Shown piece after piece: positions 47,451 to 58,293 of a stretch of DNA of 64,000 nucleotides (position 1 is its first letter; each line of letters starts with the position of its first letter). The notes below the pieces were generated by a model, which saw nothing but the letters and a program-made list of their open reading frames with translations, made no database searches and was not told the origin of the DNA. The position numbers and the translations under genes were made by a program. Origin of the DNA: Bacillus sanguinis (GTDB taxonomy: Bacteria; Bacillota; Bacilli; Bacillales; Bacillaceae_G); NCBI RefSeq assembly GCF_018332475.1, contig NZ_BOQB01000013.1:1-64000 (forward strand). Direction: 5' to 3'.

Positions 47451-48776
47451 TTAACGAATAACGGAAAAGTCCCTCTTACAAATACTTTCTCTGCCAACCG
47501 AATAATAATCTATCTCTTGCTTCTTGACACCCTCATCAGTATAACAATTTCTTCCATCGAATAAAATAGGCTCTCTCATAAGTTGTGCGTACTTTTCTAA
47601 CGGATAAGCTCGGATAGCCTCCCATTCTGTCATGATAAAAGCCGCACTCGCTCCTCTAATCGATTCATCTATACATTCGCTATATTGTATAGTCTCTCCA
47701 AAGATATTTTTCATATTTGGAATCGCTTTTGGGTCATATAGAACTACATCCGCACCTATATGAATTAATTCTCGTATCATAATAAGGGACGGTGCGTCTC
47801 TTATATCATCAGTATTCGGTTTAAATGCCGCTCCCAGCACCGCAATCCGCTTCTTATTCATATTTAATACTTTCTTCGCTTTCTCAATCAATAACAACTG
47901 TTGTTTATTATTCACTTCAATGACTGCTTTTAACAAGCGAAAATCATGCGCCACATTTCCTGCAATCTGCACAAGCGCTTTCGTATCTTTCGGAAAACAC
48001 GACCCTCCGTAACCAATGCCCGCATTTAAAAAAGACGCCCCAATTCTCTTATCCATTCCCATCCCTTGTGCAACGTCTAATACATTGGCTCCTACCTTCT
48101 CACATATATTTGAAATTTCATTGATAAAACTAATTTTTGTCGCTAAAAAAGCATTCGATGCATATTTAATCATCTCTGCACTTTTTATATTTGTAACATA
48201 TGTTTTCAAGCGTAATTCACTATACAAATTCGCCACTTTTCGTGCCGCTTCCTCATTATCTGCTCCAATTACAATGCGATCTCCCTGAAAAAAATCGTAA
48301 ATCCCTGAACCTTCTCGTAAAAATTCTGGATTCGATACGATATGTAATTCATATCTATTTTGTAATTTCTCCTCAATCCATCCCCTCATAACATCATTTG
48401 TACCTACAGGAACCGTACTTTTCGTAACGACAATAATATCATTCGTCGCATATGTTCCGATATCGTCACAAGCACTTCGAATATATGTTAAATCCGCTGT
48501 CCCATCTAATAAAGATGGCGTTCCAACTGCAATAAATATAAATTCTGCATCGTAAAATGCTTTTACTCTGCTTGTTGTAAAACTTAAACAATCATTCTCA
48601 CATGCATCATGTATTAATTCATATAAACCCGCTTCATAAATAGGCAGATTCCCTTGCTTTATCTGTTCAATTTTCTCATCACTTATATCAAAACATGTGA
48701 CTGAATGGCCTAACATAGCCAACCCTACTCCTGTAATCAACCCAACGTATCCGGTACCTATTATCGTAATTTTCAT
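47451..48776 (-). CDS. ugd: UDP-glucose/GDP-mannose dehydrogenase family protein
   Basis: 441 aa NAD-dependent enzyme that oxidises a nucleotide sugar twice to the uronic acid. Rossmann motif GTGYVGLITG at the N-terminus, catalytic Cys in GIGYGGSCFPKDTKAL (about 260), the substrate-binding C-terminal Rossmann domain with AFKPNTDDIRDAPS. The substrate may be UDP-glucose (as TuaD) or UDP-ManNAc (given mnaA next door). The ATG has AAAGGA unusually close (two bases); the longer ORF has no better site. Confidence 0.88.
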   Translation of the reverse strand: MKITIIGTGYVGLITGVGLAMLGHSVTCFDISDEKIEQIKQGNLPIYEAGLYELIHDACENDCLSFTTSRVKAFYDAEFIFIAVGTPSLLDGTADLTYIRSACDDIGTYATNDIIVVTKSTVPVGTNDVMRGWIEEKLQNRYELHIVSNPEFLREGSGIYDFFQGDRIVIGADNEEAARKVANLYSELRLKTYVTNIKSAEMIKYASNAFLATKISFINEISNICEKVGANVLDVAQGMGMDKRIGASFLNAGIGYGGSCFPKDTKALVQIAGNVAHDFRLLKAVIEVNNKQQLLLIEKAKKVLNMNKKRIAVLGAAFKPNTDDIRDAPSLIMIRELIHIGADVVLYDPKAIPNMKNIFGETIQYSECIDESIRGASAAFIMTEWEAIRAYPLEKYAQLMREPILFDGRNCYTDEGVKKQEIDYYSVGRESICKRDFSVIR

Positions 48777-48821
48777 TTCCTTTTCGCACAGGAATATACA
48801 ATAGAAAATATACGAATACAT

Positions 48822-49409
48822 AAAATTTCTCCTGTGCTTCCCCCTCTCACATTAAAAATGAGAAAACTCTTTTACTTCTTTATTATATGAATTACTTTTT
48901 CCATTCTTTTTTAAGTTTTTGTAAAATTACATGCAAGAATATAAAATGAAGTTTTATTCAGTGAGGGGTATCCATCCTTCACTAATTATTAGTTAAACCA
49001 ATCAAGATTTTATAGGAATGAAGGTTCCCACTAATTTCTTTGCCCCAACTGAATTTTGAGGTGAAAGCCTTACTGGCCGTTCATACTGATAAATTCCCAC
49101 ATTTTAACACGGAACTTACTCATTTTACGTGTAACACTTATAATACTGAAATAAAAATATTCATTATCGAAGAAAAAGAGAAAATGTCATATTCTAAAGT
49201 CCAATACGATTAACCTTCTCAAACGATTCAATATTCTGTATACAATTGTCATATATTCTAGCTGCTTCCATTTGCCGTACAAAGAAAAAAAGATTGAATT
49301 CTAATCTTTTTGTGATACCATATGTTATGAGCCTGTAAATAAACATCATAATTTTCAGATAAATACATTTTAAAAAAATTACGTTAGACTATAAAAGGGT
49401 GGGGTATTA
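48822..49409. other. ugd-tagO intergenic region (about 590 bp)
   Basis: No convincing gene. On the minus strand TATAAT near 48880-48890 may serve ugd. AGTGAGGG...CCTTCACT (about 48960-48985) is a hairpin within a stretch 48955-49085 that reads like a B. cereus-group dispersed intergenic repeat (from memory). AAAAAGATT-GAATTCT-AATCTTTTT (49289-49313) is another hairpin. TATAAA near 49391 may belong to the tagO promoter. Confidence 0.5.
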
Positions 49410-50483
49410 ATGGACTCACAAGTGATTTATGCCATTTTGGCATCTTTCATCACTGTACTCGTCGTTACTCCTTTAGTTATTAAGTTAGCTTTTAAAATAG
49501 GAGCAACAGATAAGCCAAACGCTCGTAAAGTACACCAAAAGATCATGCCTCGTCTTGGCGGATTAGCGATATTTATTGGTGTAGCTGTAGGATTTGTTGT
49601 CGGCGGCTTATACGAACAAAGAATGTTATCGATAACGCTAGGTGCGATTATCATTGTAATCATCGGTATTTTAGATGATATGTACGAGTTATCTGCGAAG
49701 GTAAAATTCGGTGGACAACTATTAGTTGCCATGATGATTGTAAAAAGTGGATTATTAGTGCAAGTATTATATATTCCAATCCTCGGGGATACTGAACTCG
49801 GATGGCTTGCTTATCCAATTACAGTATTTTGGATTGTAGGTATTACAAATGCAATCAACTTAATTGATGGCTTAGATGGGTTATCTGCTGGTATTTCATC
49901 TATCGTGCTTGCAACGCTAGCATATATGGCCTTCACTAGCCCATGGGGCACTGGAGCCGCTATTATCTTACCACTAGCATTAATTACATTAGCAAGTACA
50001 ATTGGATTTTTATTCTACAACTTCCATCCAGCAAAAATTTTCATGGGAGATACAGGCGCACTATTTTTAGGATACTGTATTTCTGTTATATCGTTACTTG
50101 GATTATACAAAAGTGTAACGTTATTCAGCTTTATCGTTCCAGTTATCATTTTAGGCGTACCTGTATTCGATACGACATTTGCGATTATCCGTCGTATCGT
50201 AAATAAAAAACCTATATCGGCACCAGATAAATCGCATTTACATCACCGTTTACTTGCAATGGGCTTCTCTCATCGTAAAACGGTACTAATTATATACGCA
50301 TTCGGTATTTTCTTTAGTGTAAATGCAATCATTTTCTCTAGTGCGACATTATGGTTATCCATTATTCTTCTTTTCGTTTTAATCTTCTTTACAGAGATCA
50401 TTGCTGAAGTAATTGGGCTTGTACATGAACGTTACAAACCACTTATTTCCTTTTATAAAAAAGTGAAAAAACGCGAAGACTAA
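49410..50483 (+). CDS. tagO: Undecaprenyl-phosphate GlcNAc-1-phosphate transferase TagO
   Basis: 357 aa, about eleven spans, MraY/WecA fold. It starts wall polymer synthesis by putting GlcNAc-1-P on undecaprenyl phosphate at the inner membrane face. Catalytic aspartates are visible in GILDDMYE, NLIDGLDGLSAG and FMGDTGALFLGY; the C-terminal HLHHRLLAMG motif is the WecA/TagO-type nucleotide loop. GGTGGGG precedes the ATG. It is a separate unit with its own terminator. Confidence 0.94.
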   Translation: MDSQVIYAILASFITVLVVTPLVIKLAFKIGATDKPNARKVHQKIMPRLGGLAIFIGVAVGFVVGGLYEQRMLSITLGAIIIVIIGILDDMYELSAKVKFGGQLLVAMMIVKSGLLVQVLYIPILGDTELGWLAYPITVFWIVGITNAINLIDGLDGLSAGISSIVLATLAYMAFTSPWGTGAAIILPLALITLASTIGFLFYNFHPAKIFMGDTGALFLGYCISVISLLGLYKSVTLFSFIVPVIILGVPVFDTTFAIIRRIVNKKPISAPDKSHLHHRLLAMGFSHRKTVLIIYAFGIFFSVNAIIFSSATLWLSIILLFVLIFFTEIIAEVIGLVHERYKPLISFYKKVKKRED

Positions 50484-50519
50484 TTGTAGTATAGCCTTTA
50501 CAATTATGAAATATTCAAA

Positions 50520-50560
50520 TAGCATCCTCTTTCTTATAAGAGGATGCTATTTTTTATTTT
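50520..50560 (+). terminator. Terminator of tagO
   Basis: AGCATCCTCTT-TCTTAT-AAGAGGATGCT with T-rich tail. Confidence 0.88.
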
Positions 50561-50690
50561 TTACTCCCCATTTCATATTTCCAAAATATAGTTTGTTTGA
50601 GAGTTCCACTATTGGAGAAAGATATACATAATAAGAAAAGGATTATATTTTCTTTTTTACATCTTGATTGTCAAACTGAGGGTGAATGTT

Positions 50691-51428
50691 ATGATCAAGC
50701 GAGTATTTCAATACATTATTTTATTTTTAACGATTACTATGTACGCGTCATCTCATGCAGGGGCAACTACAATGGTTCCTGCTGAACATCATCCAAACAC
50801 TGAAACTACCTCTTCTACCCAAAAAATCGCGTACTTAACATTTGATGACGGACCAAACAAATATACTACGCAAATTTTAAACATCTTAAAAGAAAAGAAC
50901 GGAAAAGCAACTTTCTTTGTTATTGGTGGAAAAGTACCACATTATAAAAAGACAATGCAACGATTAATTAAAGATGGACATTATATTGGACTTCATAGTA
51001 TGTCACACGATGTAAAACGCCTTTACACTGGTGATCCATCTGCTTTAATTACAGAAATGGAACAAACACAAAACATTGTCCAGCAAGTTACAAAATTAAA
51101 TACACATCTCGTTCGTGTCCCGTATGGTAGCATGCCGTATTTAAAAAAGAATTACCGTGATGCACTTGTATCAGCCCGGTATAAAATGTGGGATTGGACA
51201 ATCGATACATATGACTGGAAAAGCTATGACAATCCTTCTGCCATACTAGAAAGGGTACGTAATCAAAGCGATGAACAAGTCGAAGTAATTTTAATGCATG
51301 ATTCGAGTGTCACTGTACAAATACTGCCAAAAGTAATTGATTATTTACAGTCACAAGGATACAAACTTCTTCCCTATAATCCATCTTCTCATCTCAAAGT
51401 TAATTTTTGGAAAGACACAAGATTGTAA
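50691..51428 (+). CDS. Secreted polysaccharide deacetylase (NodB domain)
   Basis: 245 aa with a signal peptide (MIKRVFQYIILFLTITMYAS, cleavage near SHAGA) and a carbohydrate esterase 4 domain: TFDDGP (metal Asp-Asp), HSMSHD (metal His pair), RVPYGS and a C-terminal LMHDSS catalytic His. The substrate is probably peptidoglycan GlcNAc or MurNAc, as B. cereus-group genomes have many paralogs. GAGGGTG is six bases from this ATG, nine codons inside the longest ORF. It follows tagO but has its own terminator. Confidence 0.9.
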   Translation: MIKRVFQYIILFLTITMYASSHAGATTMVPAEHHPNTETTSSTQKIAYLTFDDGPNKYTTQILNILKEKNGKATFFVIGGKVPHYKKTMQRLIKDGHYIGLHSMSHDVKRLYTGDPSALITEMEQTQNIVQQVTKLNTHLVRVPYGSMPYLKKNYRDALVSARYKMWDWTIDTYDWKSYDNPSAILERVRNQSDEQVEVILMHDSSVTVQILPKVIDYLQSQGYKLLPYNPSSHLKVNFWKDTRL

Positions 51429-51466
51429 CAGCTTTAGTGCCTATGTGCTAAAGCTGTTTTATTTTT
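51427..51466 (+). terminator. Terminator of the deacetylase gene
   Basis: AACAGCTTTAG/CTAAAGCTGTT with a 10-base loop and a TTTTATTTTT tail, overlapping the stop. Confidence 0.85.
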
Positions 51467-51532
51467 CTCTTCCCACCCTTCCCATTTTTGTGTAAAATTT
51501 TAAATAGTGATGAAGTTTCGAGGTGAATAGAA

Positions 51533-54208
51533 ATGAAACGAATAGATCTCATTTTTAACGCAATACAAAAAGGCAATTATACAGAAGGTGTAACTGCATC
51601 AGAACTCGCTACCCTGTTGCAACTAGATCGAGCCAATGTAAGTAGCGACTTAAACAAACTTGTAAAAGATAAACGTTTATTAAAAACAAATACGCGTCCT
51701 GTTCGTTTTTATATAGAAACGAACGCTTCATTGGAAACGCATTCAAAGGAAATGACTTCATTAGATACATTTGCAGTTGAAAATACGAGCCTTAAAATCG
51801 CAATTGAAAAAGCGAAAGCTTCTATTCTCTATCCTCCAAACGGTATGCATACTTTACTGCTCGGAGAAACAGGCGTCGGAAAATCCATGTTTGCTTCTTT
51901 AATGCACGAATATGCAATTGAAGTTGAACAGCTTCCTAAAAATGCACCATTTATCGTCTTTAACTGTGCTGATTATGCAAATAACCCACAGCTACTACTA
52001 GGGCAATTATTTGGGATTAAAAAAGGAGCGTATACAGGGGCAAGTGATCAAAAAGGGTTAATTGAAAAAGCACATGAAGGGATCCTTTTCTTAGATGAAG
52101 TACATCGCCTTCCTCCAGAGGGACAAGAAATGCTTTTTACCTTTATTGACCGCGGAGTATACCGCCGCCTTGGAGAAACAGAAAACGAGCGTAAGGCACA
52201 AGTATTAATCATTACTGCAACAACAGAAGAACCAAATTCATTTTTATTAAAAACATTTACAAGACGTATACCGATGACTGTTACGCTGCCACCACTTCGT
52301 GAGCGTACACATAAAGAACGATTTGCTTTACTGCAACTATTTTTCACAAATGAAGCAATCCGCCTGCGAAAAGAAATTCACGTTAGCCCGAATGCAATGC
52401 GTGCTTTCGTCTTTTACAATTGTCCCAATAACATCGGGCAATTAAAAACGGATGTACAAATTGCCTGTGCAAAAGCCTATTCTGACTTTGTGACAAAGAA
52501 ACGTGATTCTGTCTATGTTTCAAGTACAGATTTACCTTGGTATATGAAAGAAGGGCTATTCATTGAAAGAAAAAGCCGTCATCTATACCAAATACCAAAT
52601 GAAACATTTGTATTTACAGGTAATGAAGGTTGGAGTAATCATAAAATAGAAAATGAAAAACAATCTTCTATATACGATTATATTGATTATAAATATGAAG
52701 AACTTCAAGCTCGCGGTATTGAAGAGGACGAATTAGAATTACTAATAGAAAATGATATTCAAAGCTTTTTCGTACAATATTTTAACCAAATTTCTAAAAA
52801 AACAAGTCATGAAAATGTTTTTAAAATTGTGGATCGTAATATCGTTTCCGTATGTGAAAAAATTGCGGAACTTGCTGAAAAACATTTATCTAAGACGTTT
52901 GATGAAAAAGTATTTCTCGCTTTAAGCTTACATGTACAGACAACTCTACAACGTTTGCAGGCTGGGAAACAAATTCATCACCCACAATTAAATCAAATTC
53001 GTACGAAATATAAAGAAGCTTTTTCCGTAGCTATGCAATGCATTCAACTACTGGAGGACGAATTACAAATAACAATGCCTATTGATGAAGCAGGCTTTTT
53101 AACAATGTTCTTCGTTGTTGATCCAATTCCTGCCTCACAAACAGAAGTAAAAGTATTAATATTAGCGCACGGCAACGGAATCGCAACAGAAATGGCAAAC
53201 GTCGCAAACGAATTGCTCGGCATTGAGGAAGTAACCGGTATCGATATGCCGTTACATGAATCACCGAAAGATTTCTTAGAACGCGTGAAAGTGTATATGA
53301 AAACACTCCAAAATGTAAACGGGCTTCTCTTACTCGTTGATATGGGATCACTCGCTTATATTGGTGATATATTAGAAACTGAGTTCAAAATTCCGGTACG
53401 TGTCCTTTCCATGACGAGCACTCCACATGCACTAGAAGCTGCTCGAAAAGCTCAGCTTGGCTACTCGTTAGATGCATTATATGAAACAGTGAAGAACTTA
53501 ACACCGTTTTACTTAAACGTACAAGAAGAAAAGAAAAAGCCACTATCACCAATGAAATCTGTTATTTTGACAGCTTGTTTAACTGGGGAAGGCAGTGCTT
53601 TAGCTATTCAAAAAATGTTGGAGAACTATTTACGATTTGACAAGGAATTAATTGAAATCATCCCGATTAGTATCGTCCATGAAAAAGATTTAACAAAAAT
53701 GATTGAGAACATAAAAAAAGAGCGGAATATCATTTGTATCGTTACGAATTTCGATGTGCAGGTGCCATGCTTAACTTATCATTTCCAAGACATTGTAAAC
53801 TACACAGCAATTCAGCCCATTCAAGAATTAATTACGTATGAAGAAACATATGCAAAAATGGCTGATATTCTTGAACAACAAATGCAGCGTAACGACGGAG
53901 CATTACTTATTAAAACGATCCGTTACGCATTGAATACAATTCAAGAATTAATTTCCTTACAGCTAACTCCTGACAGTTTAATGGGTGTTATTCTGCATAT
54001 GAGCTGTATGGTTGACCGTCTTCAAAAAGGAGAAAGCCTCCTCCCTCATCCGGATAAAGAGAAACGAAGACAAGATGAATACTGGATGTATATGAAAGTT
54101 AAAAAAGCATTGCAGCCAATTGAAAATACATTTGAAATACAAATACCTGATGACGAAGTGTTTTATGTTATGGACTTCTTCATTAAAAATCAGCCTGTAA
54201 AAAATTAA
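51533..54208 (+). CDS. LevR-type sigma-54-dependent activator with PTS regulation domains
   Basis: 891 aa. Order: DeoR-like winged helix (ASELATLLQLDRANVSSDLN), AAA+ sigma-54 interaction domain with Walker A GETGVGKS (about 111-118), GAYTGA loop (about 165-170, the GAFTGA variant) and ILFLDEVHRLP. PRD1 (about 440-540) follows, then an EIIA-Man-like domain (LILAHGNGIATEM), an EIIB-Gat-like segment (about 690-780) and a C-terminal PRD2 (LHMSCMVDRLQKGE). PTS phosphorylation of His residues would tune it. Its likely target is the cel operon, whose sigma-54 promoter lies about 6 kb downstream; the link is inferred. Confidence 0.92.
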   Translation: MKRIDLIFNAIQKGNYTEGVTASELATLLQLDRANVSSDLNKLVKDKRLLKTNTRPVRFYIETNASLETHSKEMTSLDTFAVENTSLKIAIEKAKASILYPPNGMHTLLLGETGVGKSMFASLMHEYAIEVEQLPKNAPFIVFNCADYANNPQLLLGQLFGIKKGAYTGASDQKGLIEKAHEGILFLDEVHRLPPEGQEMLFTFIDRGVYRRLGETENERKAQVLIITATTEEPNSFLLKTFTRRIPMTVTLPPLRERTHKERFALLQLFFTNEAIRLRKEIHVSPNAMRAFVFYNCPNNIGQLKTDVQIACAKAYSDFVTKKRDSVYVSSTDLPWYMKEGLFIERKSRHLYQIPNETFVFTGNEGWSNHKIENEKQSSIYDYIDYKYEELQARGIEEDELELLIENDIQSFFVQYFNQISKKTSHENVFKIVDRNIVSVCEKIAELAEKHLSKTFDEKVFLALSLHVQTTLQRLQAGKQIHHPQLNQIRTKYKEAFSVAMQCIQLLEDELQITMPIDEAGFLTMFFVVDPIPASQTEVKVLILAHGNGIATEMANVANELLGIEEVTGIDMPLHESPKDFLERVKVYMKTLQNVNGLLLLVDMGSLAYIGDILETEFKIPVRVLSMTSTPHALEAARKAQLGYSLDALYETVKNLTPFYLNVQEEKKKPLSPMKSVILTACLTGEGSALAIQKMLENYLRFDKELIEIIPISIVHEKDLTKMIENIKKERNIICIVTNFDVQVPCLTYHFQDIVNYTAIQPIQELITYEETYAKMADILEQQMQRNDGALLIKTIRYALNTIQELISLQLTPDSLMGVILHMSCMVDRLQKGESLLPHPDKEKRRQDEYWMYMKVKKALQPIENTFEIQIPDDEVFYVMDFFIKNQPVKN

Positions 54209-54351
54209 TCGAGGCAGTTTTTTAGTATATCGAACGTAACTCCGATTTTATCAGCGATTTTCAAGATATATCAGCGCAACTCCGATTTTATCAGCAACTT
54301 TTCAAATATATCGATTTACCGGCAAGAATCGCTAAAATTTGCACCTTATAG
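54209..54351. repeat. Tandem ATATATCAGCGA/TCCGATTTTATCAGC repeat tract
   Basis: Two copies of AACTCCGATTTTATCAGC (about 54238 and 54278), with ATATATCAGCG and ATATATCGATTTACCGGCAA between and after them. It is the densest copy of the degenerate intergenic family seen at four other places in the window. No coding potential. Confidence 0.6.
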
Positions 54352-54390
54352 CAAAAAAGGCTGTTCCAAAATATGGACAGCCTTTTTTCT
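54352..54390 (-). terminator. Terminator of the CHRD gene
   Basis: AAAAAAGGCTGT..ACAGCCTTTTTT hairpin overlapping the CHRD stop, T-rich on both strands, so it may also end the LevR-type gene. Confidence 0.8.
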
Positions 54391-54802
54391 ACTTCTTTAC
54401 TTTCCTAATTCTCCCCCTGATTTCGCCCTTCTTATTGGACTTCGTATAAACATTTACATATACATTCGCCTGAATGATTTCTTGAAGTAAGCTATCAAAC
54501 GCTCGCCCCTGTAAAGGCCCTTCAAAATCCCCCACATTAACTACACCAGTGACGACTCCTTCATTAACACTAATACCTTGCTTTAATGGACCAAATAAAC
54601 TTAAAACAATTGGACCAATTTGATCTGCTTTCCCTAAATGAATTTGGCATGATGTAACTTTCTCGATGTTTTTCAATATGACCCGATATTGCAACTTCTT
54701 TAAATCCTCACTAAATATAAACTCTGCTACGCCATAAGCTTCTGTATTTACAGGGGGTATTTCCCTCTTACCTGTTAACCTCGCAAAGAAATGTGTTGTC
54801 AT
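54389..54802 (-). CDS. CHRD domain-containing protein
   Basis: 137 aa with one CHRD domain: FFARLTGKREIPPVNTEAYGVAEF at the N-terminus, CQIHLGKADQIGPIVLSLF, and a C-terminal VYTKSNKKGEIRGRI. No signal peptide is visible, although many CHRD proteins are secreted or on the spore surface. AAGGAG is nine bases before this ATG, 11 codons inside the longest ORF. Function is unknown. It sits between the LevR-type gene and chrA. Confidence 0.85.
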   Translation of the reverse strand: MTTHFFARLTGKREIPPVNTEAYGVAEFIFSEDLKKLQYRVILKNIEKVTSCQIHLGKADQIGPIVLSLFGPLKQGISVNEGVVTGVVNVGDFEGPLQGRAFDSLLQEIIQANVYVNVYTKSNKKGEIRGRIRKVKK

Positions 54803-54991
54803 ACGGGCATTCTCCTTATATAAATTTCCCAGCACTACTTCTACTACTTTATGGTTTATACATAATCATTTATGACTTTTTCAAGTGTTAATTACGAAGA
54901 AAAGATTCACACAATCTTTACATTAGAATCGTTCCTTTTGCTTTACTACCTCTTGTATAATGCACTTAGAAAAACATTCTAGGAGGGCATT

Positions 54992-56173
54992 TTGAAGAAT
55001 AACAAATACACTTTTCACACATTATTAGAGATTTTTCTCGTTTCATTTAAATTAGGACTTACTTCATTTGGTGGTCCTGTCGCCCATCTTGGGTATTTCC
55101 ACCACGAATATGTGCAAAAAAAAAAATGGATGGATGAACGGAGCTACGGAGATTTAGTAGCACTAAGTCAATTCCTTCCTGGTCCTGCTAGCAGCCAAGT
55201 CGGTATGGGGGTTGGATTATTAAGGGGCGGACTATTAGGAGCTATTATTTCATGGATTGGATTCACACTACCGTCTGTGCTCGTTTTAGTTTTCTTCGCT
55301 TCATTCTTTAATCAGTTCGATTTTGGAAGTGCTGGCTGGATTCATGGGCTAAAACTTGTAGCAGTCGCTATTGTCGCTCATGCAATATGGGGAATGGCGC
55401 AAAAATTAACGCCAGACCGAAATCGTGCGACGATTGCAATTGCAACTGCCGCAATCGCCCTATTATGGCCAAGTAGCTGGACACAAGTCATTCTCATTAT
55501 CATATCTGGCTTTATCGGCTGGTTTTTATATCGCAACCAACCAATTAGCCAATCTCAAAATATAAAAGTACCTATTTCAAAAAAGATAGCAGTTTCGTGT
55601 CTCGTCTTATTCTTCGGACTATTACTACTGCTACCAATTTTAAGACCGTTCTCTTATTACATCGCCTTATTCGATAGTTTCTATCGCTCTGGCGCACTTG
55701 TATTTGGAGGCGGACACGTCGTGCTACCTCTTCTTGAAGGTGAATTCGTACAAAACGGAATGATGACAAAAGAACAGTTTCTAGCTGGATACGGATTAAC
55801 ACAAGCAATGCCAGGACCACTGTTTACATTCGCTTCTTATATAGGAGCAGTGTTAAACGGAACGCTTGGTGCAATACTCGCAACAATTGCGATCTTTCTT
55901 CCTGCTTTCTTACTCGTTATTGGTGTTTTACCCTTTTGGGACAGTGTAAGAAAAATATCTTTCATACAAGGCGCACTACTCGGTGTTAACGCCGCAGTTG
56001 TTGGTATTTTAATTGCCGCTTTTTACGATCCCATTTGGACGAGCACAATTATAAACGCTGTAGATTTTGTTTTTGCATCTCTTCTATTTTGCTTGCTCGC
56101 TTTTTGGAAAACACCACCTTGGGTTATCGTTATACTTGGAGCCTTTGGCGGATATATTCTATCCATTTTGTAA
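54992..56173 (+). CDS. chrA: Chromate transporter ChrA (long form)
   Basis: 393 aa, two homologous CHR halves of about 190 residues, each with five to six spans. Signatures are SFGGPVAHLGYFHHEYV and LSQFLPGPASSQ in the first half, VFGGGHVVLPLLEGEFV and GLTQAMPGPLFTFASYIG in the second. ChrA exports chromate by exchange or proton coupling. The start is TTG with AGGAGG five bases upstream. An A11 run lies in codons for QKKK near residue 40. No chromate regulator is adjacent. Confidence 0.92.
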   Translation: MKNNKYTFHTLLEIFLVSFKLGLTSFGGPVAHLGYFHHEYVQKKKWMDERSYGDLVALSQFLPGPASSQVGMGVGLLRGGLLGAIISWIGFTLPSVLVLVFFASFFNQFDFGSAGWIHGLKLVAVAIVAHAIWGMAQKLTPDRNRATIAIATAAIALLWPSSWTQVILIIISGFIGWFLYRNQPISQSQNIKVPISKKIAVSCLVLFFGLLLLLPILRPFSYYIALFDSFYRSGALVFGGGHVVLPLLEGEFVQNGMMTKEQFLAGYGLTQAMPGPLFTFASYIGAVLNGTLGAILATIAIFLPAFLLVIGVLPFWDSVRKISFIQGALLGVNAAVVGILIAAFYDPIWTSTIINAVDFVFASLLFCLLAFWKTPPWVIVILGAFGGYILSIL

Positions 56174-56175
56174 AT

Positions 56176-56211
56176 AAAAAAAGACGGCATAATGTAGCCG
56201 TCTTTTTTCTA
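56176..56211. terminator. Bidirectional terminator between chrA and chbG
   Basis: AAAAAAGACGGC-ATAATGTA-GCCGTCTTTTTT, 12-bp stem with T tracts both ways. Confidence 0.9.
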
Positions 56212-56964
<753 letters not shown>

Positions 56965-56966
<2 letters not shown>

Positions 56967-58290
56967 ATTTCTCTACCTTTTTGAAGAACTGCGGAAGATA
57001 TTCTTTATGTGCTTCCAACATTTCATCTAAAATTTGTTTTGCAACTTTATCTGATGGTACAAGTGGATTAATTGTCATAGCAAGCAGCGCTTTATGATAA
57101 TCCCCTGTAACAGCAGCTTCAATTGTTGTGCGCTCAAATGATTTAATTTGCTGTACTAAACCGCGAACTGGTACCGGAAGATCTCCAACTGCAATTGGTT
57201 TTGGACCTTCTTTCGTAATAATACAGTTCACTTCAACAGCCGAATCATGTGGTAAGCTTGCAATTGTTCCGTTGTTTCGTGTATTAACAGGCTGGATATC
57301 ACCTTTATTATTGTAAATAGACGTAATTAAGCTACATGCTGCGTCACTATAATAAGCACCGCCACGTTTTTCTAATTGTGGTGGTTTAATATCTAAGTTC
57401 GGGTCTTTATATAGCTCGAATAAATCATCTTCTAACTGTTTTACTACCTCTGCACGTGTACCTTTTTCAATCGAAGCTTCTTTCTCTTCTTCTAACATTT
57501 CACGTGTTTTGTAGTAATAACGGTGGTATGGACATGGAATTGCACGAAGGCCGCGAATAAAGTCTGGCTCCCAGTTAAGCGCTGCAATATTTTCCATCGT
57601 AATTTGCTTTTCTGGATCTGTTACAAGCTCTAACACACGATCCATTACACTTACGCCATCTAAGTATACATCTAGTCCGTATACCATATGATTTAAACCT
57701 GCAAAATCAACGTGGACACGACTTGCATCTACTTCAAGTAATCTCGCAAGACCCATGCGGATTCCGATTGGAACGTTACATAGACCAACTACTCTTTGAA
57801 TATTTGTATAACGAAGGACAGCTTCTGTTACCATACCAGCTGGGTTCGCGAAGTTAATTAACCATGCATTCGGACAAAGCTCCTCCATATCCTTACAAAT
57901 ATCTAAAATAACAGGAATCGTTCTCAGTGCTTTGAATAAACCACCAGGACCATTCGTTTCCTGACCGATTACATCATATTTTAACGGGATTGCTTCGTCT
58001 TTTGCACGTGCTTCTAATAAACCAACGCGAAGCTGCGTTGTTACGAAGTCAGCATCTTTTAATGCTTCACGACGATCAAGCGTTAAATGTACCTCGATTG
58101 GTAAACCTGATTTTTTCACCATACGTTTCGCTAAGTTACCAACGATTTCTAACTTCTCTTTTCCTGCCTCAATATCTACTAACCAAATTTCACGAACAGG
58201 AAGCTCATCATAACGTTTAATAAATCCTTCAATTAATTCTGGTGTATAACTAGATCCACCGCCGATTGTAGCAATTTTAATTCCAGTCAT
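56965..58290 (-). CDS. celF: 6-phospho-beta-glucosidase, GH4 family
   Basis: 441 aa NAD- and metal-dependent glycosidase that cuts 6-phospho-beta-glucosides imported by the PTS. NAD motif ATIGGGSSYTPELIEGF at the N-terminus, GQETNGPGGLFKALRTIPV, metal-binding Cys in GLCNVPIG and NFANPAGMVTEAV. Closest by pattern to LicH/CelF/ChbF. It follows celC by 3 bp, so it is co-transcribed and probably coupled. Confidence 0.93.
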
Positions 58291-58293
58291 GCT

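Noticed and set aside
48822-49409. A hidden gene in the ugd-tagO gap
   Set aside because: All frames are broken by frequent stops, and no ribosome binding site precedes a sizeable ORF.
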